Shown: positions 11,420-23,458, numbered from the stretch's first letter. The stretch is DNA of 64,000 nt from Gremmenia infestans (GCA_032629725.1 JAFEVB010000002.1:1922001-1986000), one strand, 5' to 3'. Notes: generated by a model from the letters alone, not told the origin. A program made the numbers and translations.

Positions 11420-12715
11420 TCAAGCCAAGAAACTGCAAATCGGCAACCTATACGTATCCAATGTCCAGTACCGTCTCCTGACACCCTTCCACTCCCCCTC
11501 GCCCTCACCACCCAACTCCTCCACAGGCACATCGGTCCACTCCACATCCATCCCCGCTTCACTCAAATCCAACTCGGCAACCCTCGTATACACATCATAG
11601 CACACCCTCCTATCAGCACCCAGGCCATTAAAGAACCCAAACCGCCCATTCTCATCGAGTAGTCCCGGCACGAACTCGGAAAAAAATTCCTTTAGCGCGC
11701 TGTAATCTTCCCCGAACGTGTCGAAGTAGATGGCGTCGAATACTTCTCCACTTTCCAAGAGCCCGGGTAGCGTATCCTGCCATCTTCCCTGATGAACCAC
11801 GTATTTCCCTCCTGGTGGCGCGCTGTTTTCCCACGCACTGCTGAAGTCCGAGTCTGCTGCTGCTAGTTTCTCTAGAACCGCGGGGTGTGCTTCGATGATG
11901 TGATGCGAGCGTGGTTTGGTCGCTGCGAACATGCGGTCTATGATGCCCATTCCGAACCCGATGTTCAGGATCCTGGCTCCTTCTCCTGCTTGCTGGTTCT
12001 GGTTCGGTAGGAGGAGATCGACACTGCGACGCATGATATCGGTTTCCCAGGCCATCATGACACCATTTGCGTCGGCATCTAGCAGTTTATCGTCTTCGAA
12101 TTTCAGGGTCGAGGCCAGGTAATCCGCGGAGTTGACATCTTTCTTTTCATCCCCCTCAGCCTCCACTCCTTCTGCCGTATGCCCATTCGTTTCGCTCTCC
12201 ATAGCATCGGCATCGGCCTCTTCCTCCCCCTCATCATCTTCATCCCCACTATCCAACGCCTCATACCTCCCCATAATCCCTAACAGCATCTCCGCCCTAA
12301 CCCCCGCCTCCACACACAGCTCATACAACTCCCTCGTCTTCGTCCCCAGCCTCCACGCCAGGCACCCTGGCGTCTCATTCCTTGCATCTAGATCATTCCA
12401 TATCGCGCCCGACATGAATAACTCCCTCACGACATCTTTGGCCTTCTCTATATCCACCTTCTCTATATCACCTTTCTTTATATCCATCTCCCCTACAGCC
12501 ACTTCAGAAGAATCCCCCTCCTCATCTTCACACGCCGCAATCGCAGCATGCAACGGCGTGAACCCCGTTTCCGGTTCTTGCACAGATGCGTTCCCTGGGA
12601 TGCGCAGCAGGGGTTTTAGGGCTGCGAGGTTGTGCTGGGAGGCGTGCAGGAGGATTGTTTGTGTGTTTTCGTCGATTGGAGTCAGGGTGGGGAGGATGAA
12701 GGCCGGGTCGTCCAT
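11420..12715 (-). CDS. RMT2: Protein arginine N-methyltransferase 2
   Basis: Fungal type IV arginine methyltransferase; in yeast Rmt2 modifies the delta nitrogen of an arginine in ribosomal protein Rpl12. A single exon encodes 431 residues from the ATG at 12715 (MDDPAFILPTLTP). The frame is open further upstream, but the first upstream ATG would add an implausible 78-residue low-complexity leader. The N-terminal part has ankyrin-like repeats (ETGFTPLHAAIAA, and ARNETPGCLAWRLG), interrupted by an acidic insert. The C-terminal half is a Rossmann methyltransferase with ILNIGFGMGIIDRMF as the SAM-binding glycine motif, HHIIEAHP as the acidic-loop motif, VVHQGRWQD, and YFDTFGEDY. These match the Rmt2/GAMT-like family closely. 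An acidic insert at about residues 145-180 lies between the two parts. Confidence 0.92.
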   Translation of the reverse strand: MDDPAFILPTLTPIDENTQTILLHASQHNLAALKPLLRIPGNASVQEPETGFTPLHAAIAACEDEEGDSSEVAVGEMDIKKGDIEKVDIEKAKDVVRELFMSGAIWNDLDARNETPGCLAWRLGTKTRELYELCVEAGVRAEMLLGIMGRYEALDSGDEDDEGEEEADADAMESETNGHTAEGVEAEGDEKKDVNSADYLASTLKFEDDKLLDADANGVMMAWETDIMRRSVDLLLPNQNQQAGEGARILNIGFGMGIIDRMFAATKPRSHHIIEAHPAVLEKLAAADSDFSSAWENSAPPGGKYVVHQGRWQDTLPGLLESGEVFDAIYFDTFGEDYSALKEFFSEFVPGLLDENGRFGFFNGLGADRRVCYDVYTRVAELDLSEAGMDVEWTDVPVEELGGEGEGEWKGVRRRYWTLDTYRLPICSFLA

Positions 12716-13414
12716 TGTACTTGTTGGGTATAAGTAGGTGTGTGTGTGGACTGTTGATGATAGGACTACTTCACTCTTTGGTGGGATGATTCTTTGGTGG
12801 GATGTGAGAACGGAAACTTTTTTGGTGGGGGTGGGGTGCGGTGGGCGGCGGTGTCGGGAGGCGGAAAGAATATTGGCACGTGATGAGGACCCCTTTGCAC
12901 AGAAAGAGGAGATAGTTTGGCGTCGAGATCTGATGTCTTGCGTGTGCACTGTATAGTGGCATTCAGCTCATTAGATCACATGTTCAAATGAATACGGAGT
13001 GGTTGTGGTTGAGGTTGGGATGTTTTTTAATCGAATGCCTGTAGAACCATGCTTGCCAGAACTTGCATGGTGGCATATCTAATTCTACGGCTAATTCTAA
13101 TATGAGTATGGTGTAATATGCAAGTATAAATATCTTCATATACCCATGCAAACCCAGCTAGCACAACTAGTCAAGTGCAATGACCGAGAACCCGCTTTTG
13201 GTTTTCTCGATCGTGTTGAGACTTGCAGTTGTGTGCAGCTCCATTCTGCTGCGCCGCCGAATCCTTTATAAGGCCTCGATCAACATCGAGGGCCGATAAG
13301 TGGGGCCCGGCCTTCCTCCGCAGTGATGGTATGATTGGCAAGTTCTATACTTTGCCGGCTTTCATGACCACCCTGGATGAGCATATGTATCGAAAGGCTT
13401 GAAGGCTCTCCATA
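12716..13414. other. Intergenic region upstream of RMT2
   Basis: The RMT2 promoter and the 3' flank of the downstream minus-strand gene. No gene was recognised; an open frame on the plus strand is antisense to the RMT2 leader. Confidence 0.5.
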
Positions 13415-16400
13415 TCAAATGTTCATCCACCAATCAGCTTCGTCGTCCGTTGAGTCAAGTTGATGCCAAGATGGATAGGCGTTTGAATCGCTCAAACCGA
13501 AACGATTAGGAGTACCAGAAATACCATCTTGGATCCGTGTGTCGAGACCTGAATTGAGGCAAGTACAAGAACCCTGGCAGCTGCAGCGAGGCTCACTTGC
13601 GTATCCAGAGTCGGAGAAAATATCTTGTCTTGGCTGTTCAGCTTGTCCGAGCCGTGAAAGGTCCAGGGCAGGCTGTTCAGTACGAAGAGGAGCTTCAAAT
13701 GCAGCGTCGAGAAAGTTCGACTGGAGAGGTAAGCTGTATGCGGCCCAGTCTTCAGCCCAAGTTACTCGCGGCAATGAACGAGACATATTGTTGCTCGGCG
13801 GGGAGATAGTCTGGGTCACCATATCTGGATCAACCGCTTGCCTTCCTCGGTATGCTCGGAAAACCCGGTCTTGGCAGTCTTGGATGATTCCAACGAGGCT
13901 TCCGATCAAAGCGGCCTCCAACGGCTGGGTATCCCGGTGGACAACTTCCTCGATATTACTACGAACCAGGCGGGGGAGCTCACGCCGAATGTACTCCTCG
14001 TAATTTGCTAATTCTCGGGAATCAGGCGACGACGGGGTTTCTGTTTTGACTGCCTCAAAATCTAGGGCACCGTTAGCACACATGTAACTCAGATTAAGCA
14101 ATTTAGGAACTTACATGGAGAGGGAATTTCTTCATTGGGAAACAACAGTTTATAAATATCTCTCCATCTGTCGTCATCGTTTTGATTTGGATGAGACTTC
14201 TTCCTACTTCTAAGCTGTCTCTCGACAGCTGGAGTGATTCCTGTAGGCGGGTTTCCTGGTTGAACATGGCATATATCAGAGGCTGCAACTGTGATGTGTG
14301 AGTCAAGCTGTTGCTGCGTTTTAAAGGTTCGCCAACATCGTTTGCAGTGAGGTGAAACTTGATGGCACCTATACAGGTGTTCCCTAAGTTCAAATGAATA
14401 TAAGAACCATAAAAACGAGGTTGAAAAACTTACTTCACCCTCGCTATTGACCGCCAGTTATTCAAAGCACATACTCTGTTGTTGTATATGTTATATTGGC
14501 GCGAATTGTGTTTCCGAAAGGGGCAAGCAAATCTTGTTCCATCTCCTTCTTTTGGTGCTGGAGATCGGCGTGGTTGCCGAGATCTCCTCTCCTCATTGTC
14601 CTCAGCCCCTTCATCGTCATCAGTCCTTTGCCGCTTCCTTTCAGCTTGCTTCGACGGCGCTGAACTACTTGATGTGGTGATGCTAGTTGGTGTTGAGGAG
14701 CCTGGGGAGGTGTTATTACACGTGGTGATATTACAGTCCCATTCTTGATGGTTGAAAAGGATCCAGAACTCATCCATCACCCTATCTACCAAGTCTTCCT
14801 TAATGGGATTTAGGATAGAGCCCATCTCATTTTTGTCTGACAGCCTCTCGGCATCCAAGTCATGAAGAGAGCCATATCGGCTACTGCCATTCGAGGCGTC
14901 ATCAGAATCCACACTACAGTCTTCTGATGCGCTCTGTGTATCTGAGTCGACGTTTGAGTCTGTTCCTGTTGAGCCCTTCTCGCTGATTGAATTATTCTCT
15001 TCAGAGTCGGCCTCTTCTTCGAGCACAGCGGTGATACCAGATGGCGCTATGTTGTGAGAATGCAAGAAATCATCAGGGTTATCGGTATCCTGTTTTGAGG
15101 GAGCATTTCTCTCATTGGTTGACCTTGCTTGAACGACTTCGTGGGCTCGGACTTGATCGTACGTAGTAATATCACGTGAAGTGAGTTCACCGCCTGAAGT
15201 CATATCAGAGGTCGTATGATAATCCTCCTGAGGAGTGAAACATTCTAGCCAGTCTTCCTCGTCACTATCGTCATGAGCTGCCCGAATCGAATCAGACTCC
15301 ACTGTGCATACAGTCCTTATAGATGTGTCGTAGACGTAGGAGGAAGGAGTCCAACAAGCTGATTTATTGGCAGGTCTAGGAGGTGTCTCGGTAGCCTTAG
15401 GATCGTTCAATGTGGTTGTTGGAAGCGTTGCGACTGTTTTCATTTGACTAGGATCCTGTGCAGATTTGTCCAACAGTGAGGAAGCTTTGTTGTATAACCT
15501 CACGTTGGCTTGTTGCGTCTGACTGTAATACATCGTCAGGCAATCTTCGAGTTCATTTTCGTTTCCAGGCTCTTCTTGGTCCCCCTTTTCCAGTGCAATA
15601 TATTGCTCCACTCTTTCGTGAAATCGTACGTTTTTTCCTGCGGTCGAAAGGTTTTGGACGGAGGTAATCCTTGTTGAGGAAGCATACCTAACAGAATTCC
15701 TAGTCGGATCATTCTGATTCGGCTTCAAATAATCATCATGGCGGCGAAATGCAGTGCTTTCGGGTTGTTTGTCCAGAGAAGACGATGATATGGAGCGTTG
15801 GAGCAGAGTCTCGTACAATGTTCGTTTCTTTAGAATAGGCTTTATATTTAGGGGTAAGACCTGGTGTACAGTTGATACTGCAGCTCCCGAAGTATAACAC
15901 AAATCTGACTCGCTAGCGATGGTCTGAAGAGGCCCGTATAGCCAAGTGACATCGCGATCCTTGTTCCTGATATCTGTTAGCATGCGACACACACGCGGCT
16001 GGCACCACATACCAACTGATGGTGTCAGGTTTTATTGTGACGAGATTCTGTCTTGCTTTCCCCCAAATTCGCCACGCTGCATTCTCCAATCTTTCCTTTT
16101 TGCTATAATCTGATCGTTTTGACCGAAGATGCTTCCAAGACGACCAAATATCTTCTTCACACCAGTCATGTGAGAGATAGTCTACATGTCTCGAGGGGAT
16201 GGCAGCAATTGCGACGTCATCTTCAGCACGTTCTATTAGGTCTGGCCAACTAGATTCTCCAATTGGACTAATTGCCGGAAAGGAAGGGAAATCATCGCAG
16301 GAGCCCGAAACCCGCAGGCGGGGATTCTCAGTATCGTCGTACGAAGGAAAATCAATTTGCTCTTCATCCCCGGAAAGGTCGTCAACGCCGCCGAGGGAGA

Positions 16401-16656
16401 AGGTAGTGCGTGTTGAGTGAGATCCCGCAACACTACTAGAGCGCCCGGTGCTAACATTGCTTTCTGTTTCACTCCATTGCGAGGCATCAACGTCGCTATC
16501 GATCAAATCCGGGTCTGCCGGCGCATACTCCGAGAAGGAGAGATGGCGATTTGGAATGGGACTCTTTCCGTGCTTTGGAGTTGAGAAAGTCTTGTACTCT
16601 ATAATATCTTCCCATTCAAAATGGACATCCTCAGGTCCAGGCCGTGGGTCGTCCAT
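13415..16656 (-). CDS. Reg1-like (areA GATA-like/DUF1752) protein fused to fungal C2H2-like region
   Basis: Four exons (16656-16013, 15966-14434, 14383-14115, 14061-13415) join in phase to give 1030 residues. The N-terminal part resembles the Reg1/Hex2 family: an acidic region, ENAAWRIWGKARQNL, then SWNKDRDVTWLYGPLQ across the first intron, PILKKRTLYETLLQRS, and KNVRFHERVEQYIALE. The last fits the RVxF docking motif for PP1 and its Reg1 context. A long acidic, Ser-rich stretch follows. The C-terminal part matches a family of fungal C2H2-like proteins: LVDRVMDEFWILFNHQEW, then RFACPFRKHNSRQY, RSIARVKEHLYRCH, HCKRCWRTFKTQQQLDSHI, a spacer with RWRDIYKLLFPNEEIPSPY, and a helical ELANYEEYIRRELPRLVRS region. 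No stop separates the two halves. The C-terminal role is unknown. An unrecognised boundary inside the 1.5-kb exon would instead make two genes. Confidence 0.75.
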
Positions 16657-17474
16657 GGTTTGGTTATAAAAAGAGCTTCAAAGTTCCAAGAGACAGGCAC
16701 GGGCCGCCAAAGCCTCGTCGGATAAGCAAAAGTCTCAACGATTTGCGTTCTTTCAATAATGGCGGTCCAAGGGGTGCAGATTGTCGGGTCATGTCAGGCA
16801 AAGATGACTCGTAGGCGGAGGAATGCACGACGTGATTGTTTGTAAGTGAGTGTAAACTCCGGAGGCTGTTGGTGTCATCTTCTCTCTCTCTCTCGATTTT
16901 CATAAATTCAACAGTCAGCGCGGACGTATGTGGCTGTTGAGAACTCGCGACTTGCGCGTAACTACTTTAGATGAACACCACCTCCCAGATCGGGCTAGAG
17001 ACGCAGGGGAAATGAGCCTTATGCGCGAACGCGGGCCGCTTTTTACTGTAAATTCGGAAGTCCGGCCTCGCGCCCTCAACAAAATCTTGATAATTTATGT
17101 AAAGCAGCGGTGTGATCTGTTGTTAGCAGGGAGTTAATATGATTTGAGATACGGTAATACTAGGTAATTATTGTGTATTTATTGTATATCTAATACACGC
17201 CTCTTACATATTTGTTATCATTATTATTATTATAGCATAGGGTTGCAATCATCCCGTCAAATTCAATACAGTAAGTCTGTAATCATCATCCACATTCGGC
17301 ATTTGTTCTGTTTCGAGCTTTCGGCGTGCGGCACTGCAACGGGCAGGACCGTGGCCCCCTGCTTTTCGGACTTCCTCTCCTGGGGTCCCCATAAATGAAT
17401 ATACGCGACCACATTTACATCTGAGATGGAGAAACTACATATTTCATATTTTATTGGACAATTTGTTCTACTCG

Positions 17475-17493
17475 TACTACTACTACTACTACT
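17475..17493 (+). repeat. (TAC)n microsatellite
   Basis: Six consecutive TAC units in non-coding sequence. A short TTA run lies about 250 bases upstream, at 17221-17233. Confidence 0.9.
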
Positions 17494-18045
17494 ATCACAA
17501 GGCTTCACAACTTCACATGTATACCATAATACCACTCTACCTCTGTAAGACCAAGACGGATCAGTAGCCTCGGCCCAGAGGCTGACATTAGCACATGTGG
17601 CCGGATACTTCATATTCCGGAGCGATATAATAATGCCTTTATTTTAGACAATCTTTCTACGGAGCCTCATTGGGTTGCAGATCTGGCGGTTGGCTTTCCT
17701 TCTCGTTATCGCCGCCAATCTTTATAACTCTAATCCATGCCAAGAGGCTACTTGTACGTGAACTGTATTCCTACATGACTTGAGAGCTGAAAAGCTTCAA
17801 ACTATCTCATTTATTTGCCAATTTGGCCAATACAAGTACCAGTTTCCTTTCCTAGATGTTTATCCAATATTGTGCTGCACCCTGTGAATCACTCACCAGC
17901 CAATAACATTCCCGGGTATAATCCCCAAACTACTGTGCTTCGTATCATGACACCTTGGGGGATGACCTCCAGCTCTATGATACGTCTGTTCTCAAGCAAT
18001 ATTGATGTCCGAGGTAGAAGTTTCAGGGAGTCCTTTTATTACGCC

Positions 18046-18138
18046 GTCATGTTCAGTCATGTTCTTGCTACGCGGTCATGTTCAGTCAGCCTCTTGTTAT
18101 CAGCTTATGCAGTCATGTACGCACCGCATGTTCAGTCA
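18046..18138 (+). repeat. Imperfect tandem repeat around gtcatgttcagtca
   Basis: The 14-mer gtcatgttcagtca occurs at 18046-18059 and 18075-18088; its last 12 bases recur at 18127-18138. A partial agtcatgtac copy lies between the second and third. Spacing is irregular (29 and about 50 bases). Origin is unknown. Confidence 0.75.
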
Positions 18139-18982
18139 GGCTGCAAGATCCAATCAGTGGAAGGCGTCAAAAGCCCCCACGAAACCAAACAACATCGAGA
18201 CCTTTCAGATGTGGGGGCTTGTCATTGATCGTCAGCTTCGTGGCATATGGTGCCGGCTCGTCCTTAAAATGCAAATGCAATGATTCCATATCAACAGACT
18301 TTTGATAGGGCTGAAATACGCATATCAGCCATCGATGACATTCGGCATGATGCTTTCACTTTAGTGTCAAGACAAGTACTCCATACATTGGTTGTGATAA
18401 GCTTCGCGACACTACCGAGTACCCCAGTACCCCACTCGTGCGCCATGAGGGCCTCTACGTGTATGAAAAAAGTGGCGGAATAGACAAGCGAGTTTTGATG
18501 CCTTATTCCGACAGTTATTTCGTACACGTAGAGAGGGCTTCCCGCGTCAGATTTCTGTGGATCATGTCTGACATTACGGAGTACCACCGGAGTGCTAAGC
18601 CAAGTCATGTCAGAATCTATTCGGTAAAGATGCAAGTAATTCATTGGCTCGAGGCCTGGTCTTGGCCTTTTATCTTATTCACGGGTCTGCCTTGAATCAT
18701 TTGATTCAAATGAAATAAACTTGGCTATCAAATCTCCGTATTAGACCTTTTTTCCTTCAAGGCTGAGCCTTTTCTTTCGAGACTTCTACTCGATACTTCT
18801 AAAGGTGAATGGTAAGGACATAGCTAGTGCTCTATAGACGTTGAGGCGTTGAGGCATTGCAATGCAATCTATTTCAGTAAATCATGATTGAGGTTTAGAC
18901 TTTGCCGGGCCACACTTTTTAGAACTTGTCTGCCACGCAAGAGATCTGTACAGTATTCCACGCCTATCATTTAACTTCTTCT

Positions 18983-20259
18983 CTAATCCAACGACAATCC
19001 CGTCGTGAGATATTTCCCCGGCTTCCCATCATACTTCACCTCTCGCATCCACTTCTCCACACTCCTAATCCTAGACGGCATAATCTCATCCAAGAAGCCA
19101 TAATCCCTCTTCCACAGTCCCGTGTTCCCTCCACTCTCCCTGAAGATCTGCCACCACGGTCCGAAGTGCTCTGGAGCTGTCTTCAACGTCGGATCATCGT
19201 ATCCAGGCGAGCCTTGTGAGCCGATCTTCCCTGCTGGCATTTGGTCGAGCATGGCCTGCAGCGGAATATCCTCGTATCTTGCTTTGTTTCCAGTCACAGC
19301 CTCAAATGCGGTCGCGAGGTCGGCGCCGGATACATGAGCTATGGCAACGCCAAGGTCAAGCCCCGCGGAGCGCGAAGGGTGTTCAAACATCCACTGCGAG
19401 TTCTCAGAGTCAGCATTGCCTAATCAATCAAGACGTCTTTCAAAATTTGACAGAATTTTATTAGAATCTCCAGGATTAGTTCCCAGAGGCCCTCTGCATT
19501 TGTCCAGATTGGAAAGGAAACAAATTTCTCGAGGAATCTGCGATGGTTACCTTGGCATAAATACCAATGCTATCCAAAGCTACCAGTGGCATTGCACCCT
19601 TCCCCAACGGAAGCTTGAAAACATAAATGCCATCCGCGTCCTTAACAGGAACGTCCCGGTCGCCCCATAAACGCTCAGCGTAGGGACCTGTAGCGAGAAC
19701 ACTCCAAACCATAGGAGTTGTCGGCATTGCGGCAAGATATTCTGCATACGAACACATTAGCTTAGCTCGTGTCTTGTATTACATTACGTTTCAACTGGTT
19801 TTGTTCCAATCAATCAGGACATCGAACGAACTTACGAGCAACCTTGCCCTTCCCATCCACAAAAGGAACTCTTCGGCTCGGATCGAAATCCCCATTCTTG
19901 CTCACGTACGGCAAGCTGCTATATATGAAGTGTTTGATGCCCGCCCATCTCGCGATCTCATACATACGGATGCCCCAATAGATTTCATTCTTCTCGCCGA
20001 TGGCAAAGCCGTTTGTGTTGACAAAGCAAAAACCGACGCTTTTGAAGGCTGCGGTGAGGGTTGCGTCGTCATAGCAATCGCCTTCGATGAGCGTGACGTT
20101 GGGGAGGAGACCCAGTTCTGAGGCGTGCGCGGAGTGCAGAGAACGGGTCAGGACGTGGATGCTGTAGGTTCCTGCCTCGGAGAAGATTTTGGTGACGGCA
20201 CTGTTTTGTGAACCGGCGCCGCCGAGGATGAGCAGTGTTGGCTTGGTGGTAGAAGACAT
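18983..20259 (-). CDS. NmrA-like NAD(P)-binding protein
   Basis: A 341-residue member of the NmrA/atypical short-chain dehydrogenase superfamily. Exons are 20259-19836, 19741-19551 and 19393-18983, in phase; the chosen start is MSSTTKPTLLIL, since the upstream frame lies in the leader. A Rossmann start (LLILGGAGSQNSAVTKIF) is followed by IHVLTRSLHSAHASEL, where an Arg may read an NADP-type phosphate. Further motifs are IEGDCYDDATLTAAF, HFIYSSLPYVSKNG, and the second-intron join KVAQYLAAMPTTPMVW. The C-terminal half carries HVSGADLATAFEAVTG, typical of NmrA-like proteins. NmrA itself senses NAD(P) and restrains a GATA factor; most relatives are of unknown function, and some are reductases. It lies near a Zn2Cys6 factor and a second NmrA-like gene. 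Confidence 0.88.
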
Positions 20260-21785
20260 GTTGATCTTGTTCTGTGAAATAATAGGTATGATTGTGGGGT
20301 AAATATGGAATGGCGAGATGAGTTGGGATTTCCACAAAACAGGAGGGTCCCACTTATACTTTATACATCTTTTCGAAAGTGATTTCAGGGACACTCTCTT
20401 GATTGATTACTTACTCAAAAGCTGTATTAAAACAAACTTCAGGTTGCCGATCACTTGTATCTCGGTGCGTCGGGATGTATAGACTTGCGAAACGGACGTA
20501 TAGTAATCGGATTGCACTTTAGCACTTGATTTGAAATATTGACCTATTGAACCCTCTAACGGAGAAACTAAATGGCGTGTATACACGAGAATGCATGATG
20601 TTTAAGTGGGGATTTGAAAGCAACATGCAGGAGAAAAAGTGATTAGTGATTATAACATCGGCCGTATGAATCGCGCGCGCAGATCAGTACTGCGTTGAAA
20701 CGTAACAGAAAAAGACCCAGAACCTAAAGAAATGCCGTAACCATTAGACTCCATTATCATTACACCATGCTATCTTTGTATGGGGAAACACTGTCCATTT
20801 GGATTCTTTCCCCCCCCCCTAAAAAATAAGACATCACGTGACTATGATTGGCGGTCAACTCTCCTCACGTATGAAGTGCAGCCGCAAAGCCACCAAGAGA
20901 GGCTATGAATGAGATCTTTTCCGTTACATTGAAGGTAATGATTATGTAGGAGTTTATGAATGTCACATTGACTAGAAAAGAAACGAGCCGACTAGTGGTT
21001 CATACAATGAATCACCCTCACCCAACAACACGAAATTCAAAGGTATATCTATCATGGAGTTCTAAACTCAAAGGCCATCGAATACGGAGTCCTTGAAGAT
21101 AACCTAGGCAGGCCCCCCCACTTACTTTGGAGGTCTCGCCATACTTTAAACCACAATATTCAAGGGGAAAAGGCTGCCCCAGAACTCGAAACCCGACAGA
21201 AATTGTTTGACCTCTGCGGAACTTCCCCTTTTGTGAACTCGACCAAACTATACATTCGAAAACGTTATATCGACCTGACGAACAGCCACTGCGAATGATG
21301 CAAGCCAAAGCCGCACCAAACTTTTGGGTCTGTCAAGCCTGCGATTACAAAGTCAAGACCATAAGAAATGTTGCTCCTTCTTGTATCTGCTGTAAGCGCT
21401 CGACAAGGCTTGCAAACCTCGAGGAGATCGAAGAGGGTGGATTTCATAAAAAGCACAGTGTGGCCATTGACCGCCAAGACACCAAATCAGAAGGGGAGAA
21501 ACAAAGGTGAAAGGTGACGCTACCGAAGCTTCGAAAGTAGGGAATATGGGAGAGTCTAAGATGGGACTATTTTCGAAAGCTGTGTTTCGCTTATCAAAAA
21601 AGTAGGAGAGATGGCTGCTCTGGAGGGGAAGATAGCTTGAGAGATTGCTGCACTTCTAGGTGGCTTCTTTCGCCGAGTTTGTTGGATTTGGGATGGATAT
21701 GGGACTGAAAGTGCTCTAGGCGATGTGAGGCATTTGAAACATGCTGCAACTGAGAGTTGGAAACAAACTTGATCGCAAAGACATC
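20260..21785. other. Intergenic region, NmrA-like gene to Zn2Cys6 factor
   Basis: About 1.5 kb. It includes a run of ten C residues at 20810-20819 and a small open frame with paired cysteines at 21295-21510, listed separately. Nothing else was recognised. Confidence 0.5.
21295..21510 (+). CDS. Possible small zinc-ribbon-like protein
   Basis: A 71-residue open frame beginning with two consecutive ATGs. It contains FWVCQACDYKV and, 15 residues later, SCICCKRST: two CxxC pairs spaced as in small zinc ribbons. The C-terminal half is charged (HKKHSVAIDRQDTKSEGEKQR). No specific family was recognised and no promoter evidence is visible. It may be a genuine short gene, an exon of a longer decayed gene, or chance. 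Confidence 0.28.
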   Translation: MMQAKAAPNFWVCQACDYKVKTIRNVAPSCICCKRSTRLANLEEIEEGGFHKKHSVAIDRQDTKSEGEKQR

Positions 21786-23458
21786 CTAAAATGCCAGATT
21801 TAATGTTTCAGTAATATGCTGTAGAGTCCCATAAATATCTCTTCGTGTGGCCAAAACTGTTCCTATTCTCGTTTCCTGATGGAAGTCGAAAGAGACCTCG
21901 TGAATTCGGTGGCTGGGGACCACAAACATCCCAGTAGAATCTTCCTCGGTGCGAATGATCCACTCAGCCACCTTGGCGATTGTTCTTCCTGTATAAATGC
22001 CTGTCCCCACCTTCTTCATGAGCTCTACGGCTCTTTGTCTCAATTGAGGATCTCGACATTTTCGGGTGACGAAGTAAAGTGGTTGGGCCGTTGCTATGTC
22101 GAGCGTGAAGCATGGTCCTCTAGATTTTGACCATGGATCACCCTCGGCAAGTATTATTTTTTTGGACCGTTTCAGTATCTCCTCAAACCGAGGCAAATAT
22201 TGATCGTAGATCATTTCATCCAGGAAGCATGATATTTTGACCCAGGAGACATGATATTGTACGATCAAGACATTGGCGGCGAGAGATGTTTCTGCGTCGA
22301 CGTGTTCGAGTAGCGAACAAAAGGGATCAAATGTCTGTATCCATGACCGCAGAATAGTCTGTAAATAAGAGATCTCAGTTGAGATTACACCGAACAGCGG
22401 TTATATCGGGGAGATCCTAAGATCCGGCTGCCCGAACCGATGAACGAAAGCATGTACTGCCGCAATGATGGAATTAAGAGAGTGCCTAGCATCTCTGACA
22501 TTTGTAAAGTAAGATTCTTGACTGGTCATAGTAGGAGCTGGTGGAACGACTGAGCCCGATACACCAAAAAACGGAAGTTCTTGCACACTCAAGCGGGTGA
22601 AGGCAGCTACCAAATATTCGGTTTCAATCCCATGCTGGATATATGGGAATTTTGTGCCACCAACCCCCATATTAGATGAGGCATCTGCAGTTGTAAGTAG
22701 AATGCCTTTAAGTATCGCGGCACCATTTTTTAGGTGCATCAGGGCCCCTGATTCATGACCTTCCAAAACTTCGATTGCGAGAAGCACAAGACTTCCAAGA
22801 ACCACTATCTTCCAGTCCACGGTACCGGCTTTTATTCTCAGTCCAAAATTTTTGGAAGCAATGCTGTATTTTCTCGAACTGTACTCAAGCACCACGGGGT
22901 TGATAGCTTTTGTTGAGTGTGGGGCTAGCTGGGATCGACGGAGAGCACCAATAGATAGGACCGCCTGAAGGATGAAAAGCTCGGTATGTGCAGCTTGGAG
23001 GATGAGCTGCTTCCACAGATTCTGGTCGAAGAATCCTGAAAACTCTTCGGTGCACTCTATCCGAAAGTAATCGAAATGATCAAGTTCTTGGGGTCCAACC
23101 TGACCTAGCGAACCAGGGGTAGGCAGCATTCTAGGGTGTAGATTGGGACTTCTGGGGTAACATTGACCACACTCTTCGGAGGCAATGTCACAGCGGGCAA
23201 TGGGAAGGACTGCCTCACCCTCAGACCGGCCTTGTGAAGATGATGAGAGGAAGTCGCAAGTGCGACCCGTGGAGGAGCATCGGAGACACGCTGGCTTCGT
23301 GCCGTCACACCTCTTCCGCCGTATCCTACCACTTTAAGCTTCATGTTTAAACGGCTGCATGAAAGATTGGGTGCATACCTGCAAGTAGAGCAACTTTCCT
23401 CTGTATTTGGGCCTCTCTTTCGTGTCTTTTTAGGTTTATCGGCAGACACATCGTTCAT
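21786..23458 (-). CDS. Zn2Cys6 fungal transcription factor
   Basis: A likely nuclear DNA-binding regulator of 506 residues. Exons are 23458-23379, 23325-22458 and 22358-21786. The first intron splits the zinc cluster; joined, it reads CSTCRIRRKRCDG then KPACLRCSSTGRTCDF, giving the C-x2-C-x6-C-x6-C-x2-C-x6-C pattern. A basic stretch (KPKKTRKRGP) precedes it. The remainder is a helical regulatory region of the kind common in this class (DQNLWKQLILQAAHTE, AVLSIGALRRS, YSSRKYSIASKNFGL, LLAIEVLEGH). The second intron is less certain: the donor at 22457 (GTACAT) keeps phase and avoids an in-frame TAA, but a different boundary is possible. It is divergent from the NmrA-like gene at 23855. Confidence 0.85.

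Larger units (their letters stand above)
16657..18982. other. 2.3-kb gene-poor intergenic region
   Basis: No convincing gene was found. It contains a short CT run near 16882-16894, a TTA run at 17221-17233, a TAC run at 17475-17493, and an imperfect tandem repeat around 18046-18138. Open frames here (for example 17815-18228) are short, repeat-derived and lack family features. Composition and repeats suggest old degraded sequence, but no transposon domain or terminal repeat was seen. Confidence 0.5.

Noticed and set aside
12132..12737. Long Ser-rich plus-strand frame
   Set aside because: It is the antisense shadow of the acidic RMT2 coding sequence.
17815..18228. 137-codon frame in the gene-poor region
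   Set aside because: It overlaps the tandem repeat, has no domain, and lacks features of a protein.
16657..18982. Possible transposon relic
   Set aside because: No transposase, reverse transcriptase, long terminal repeat or target-site duplication could be identified by eye.
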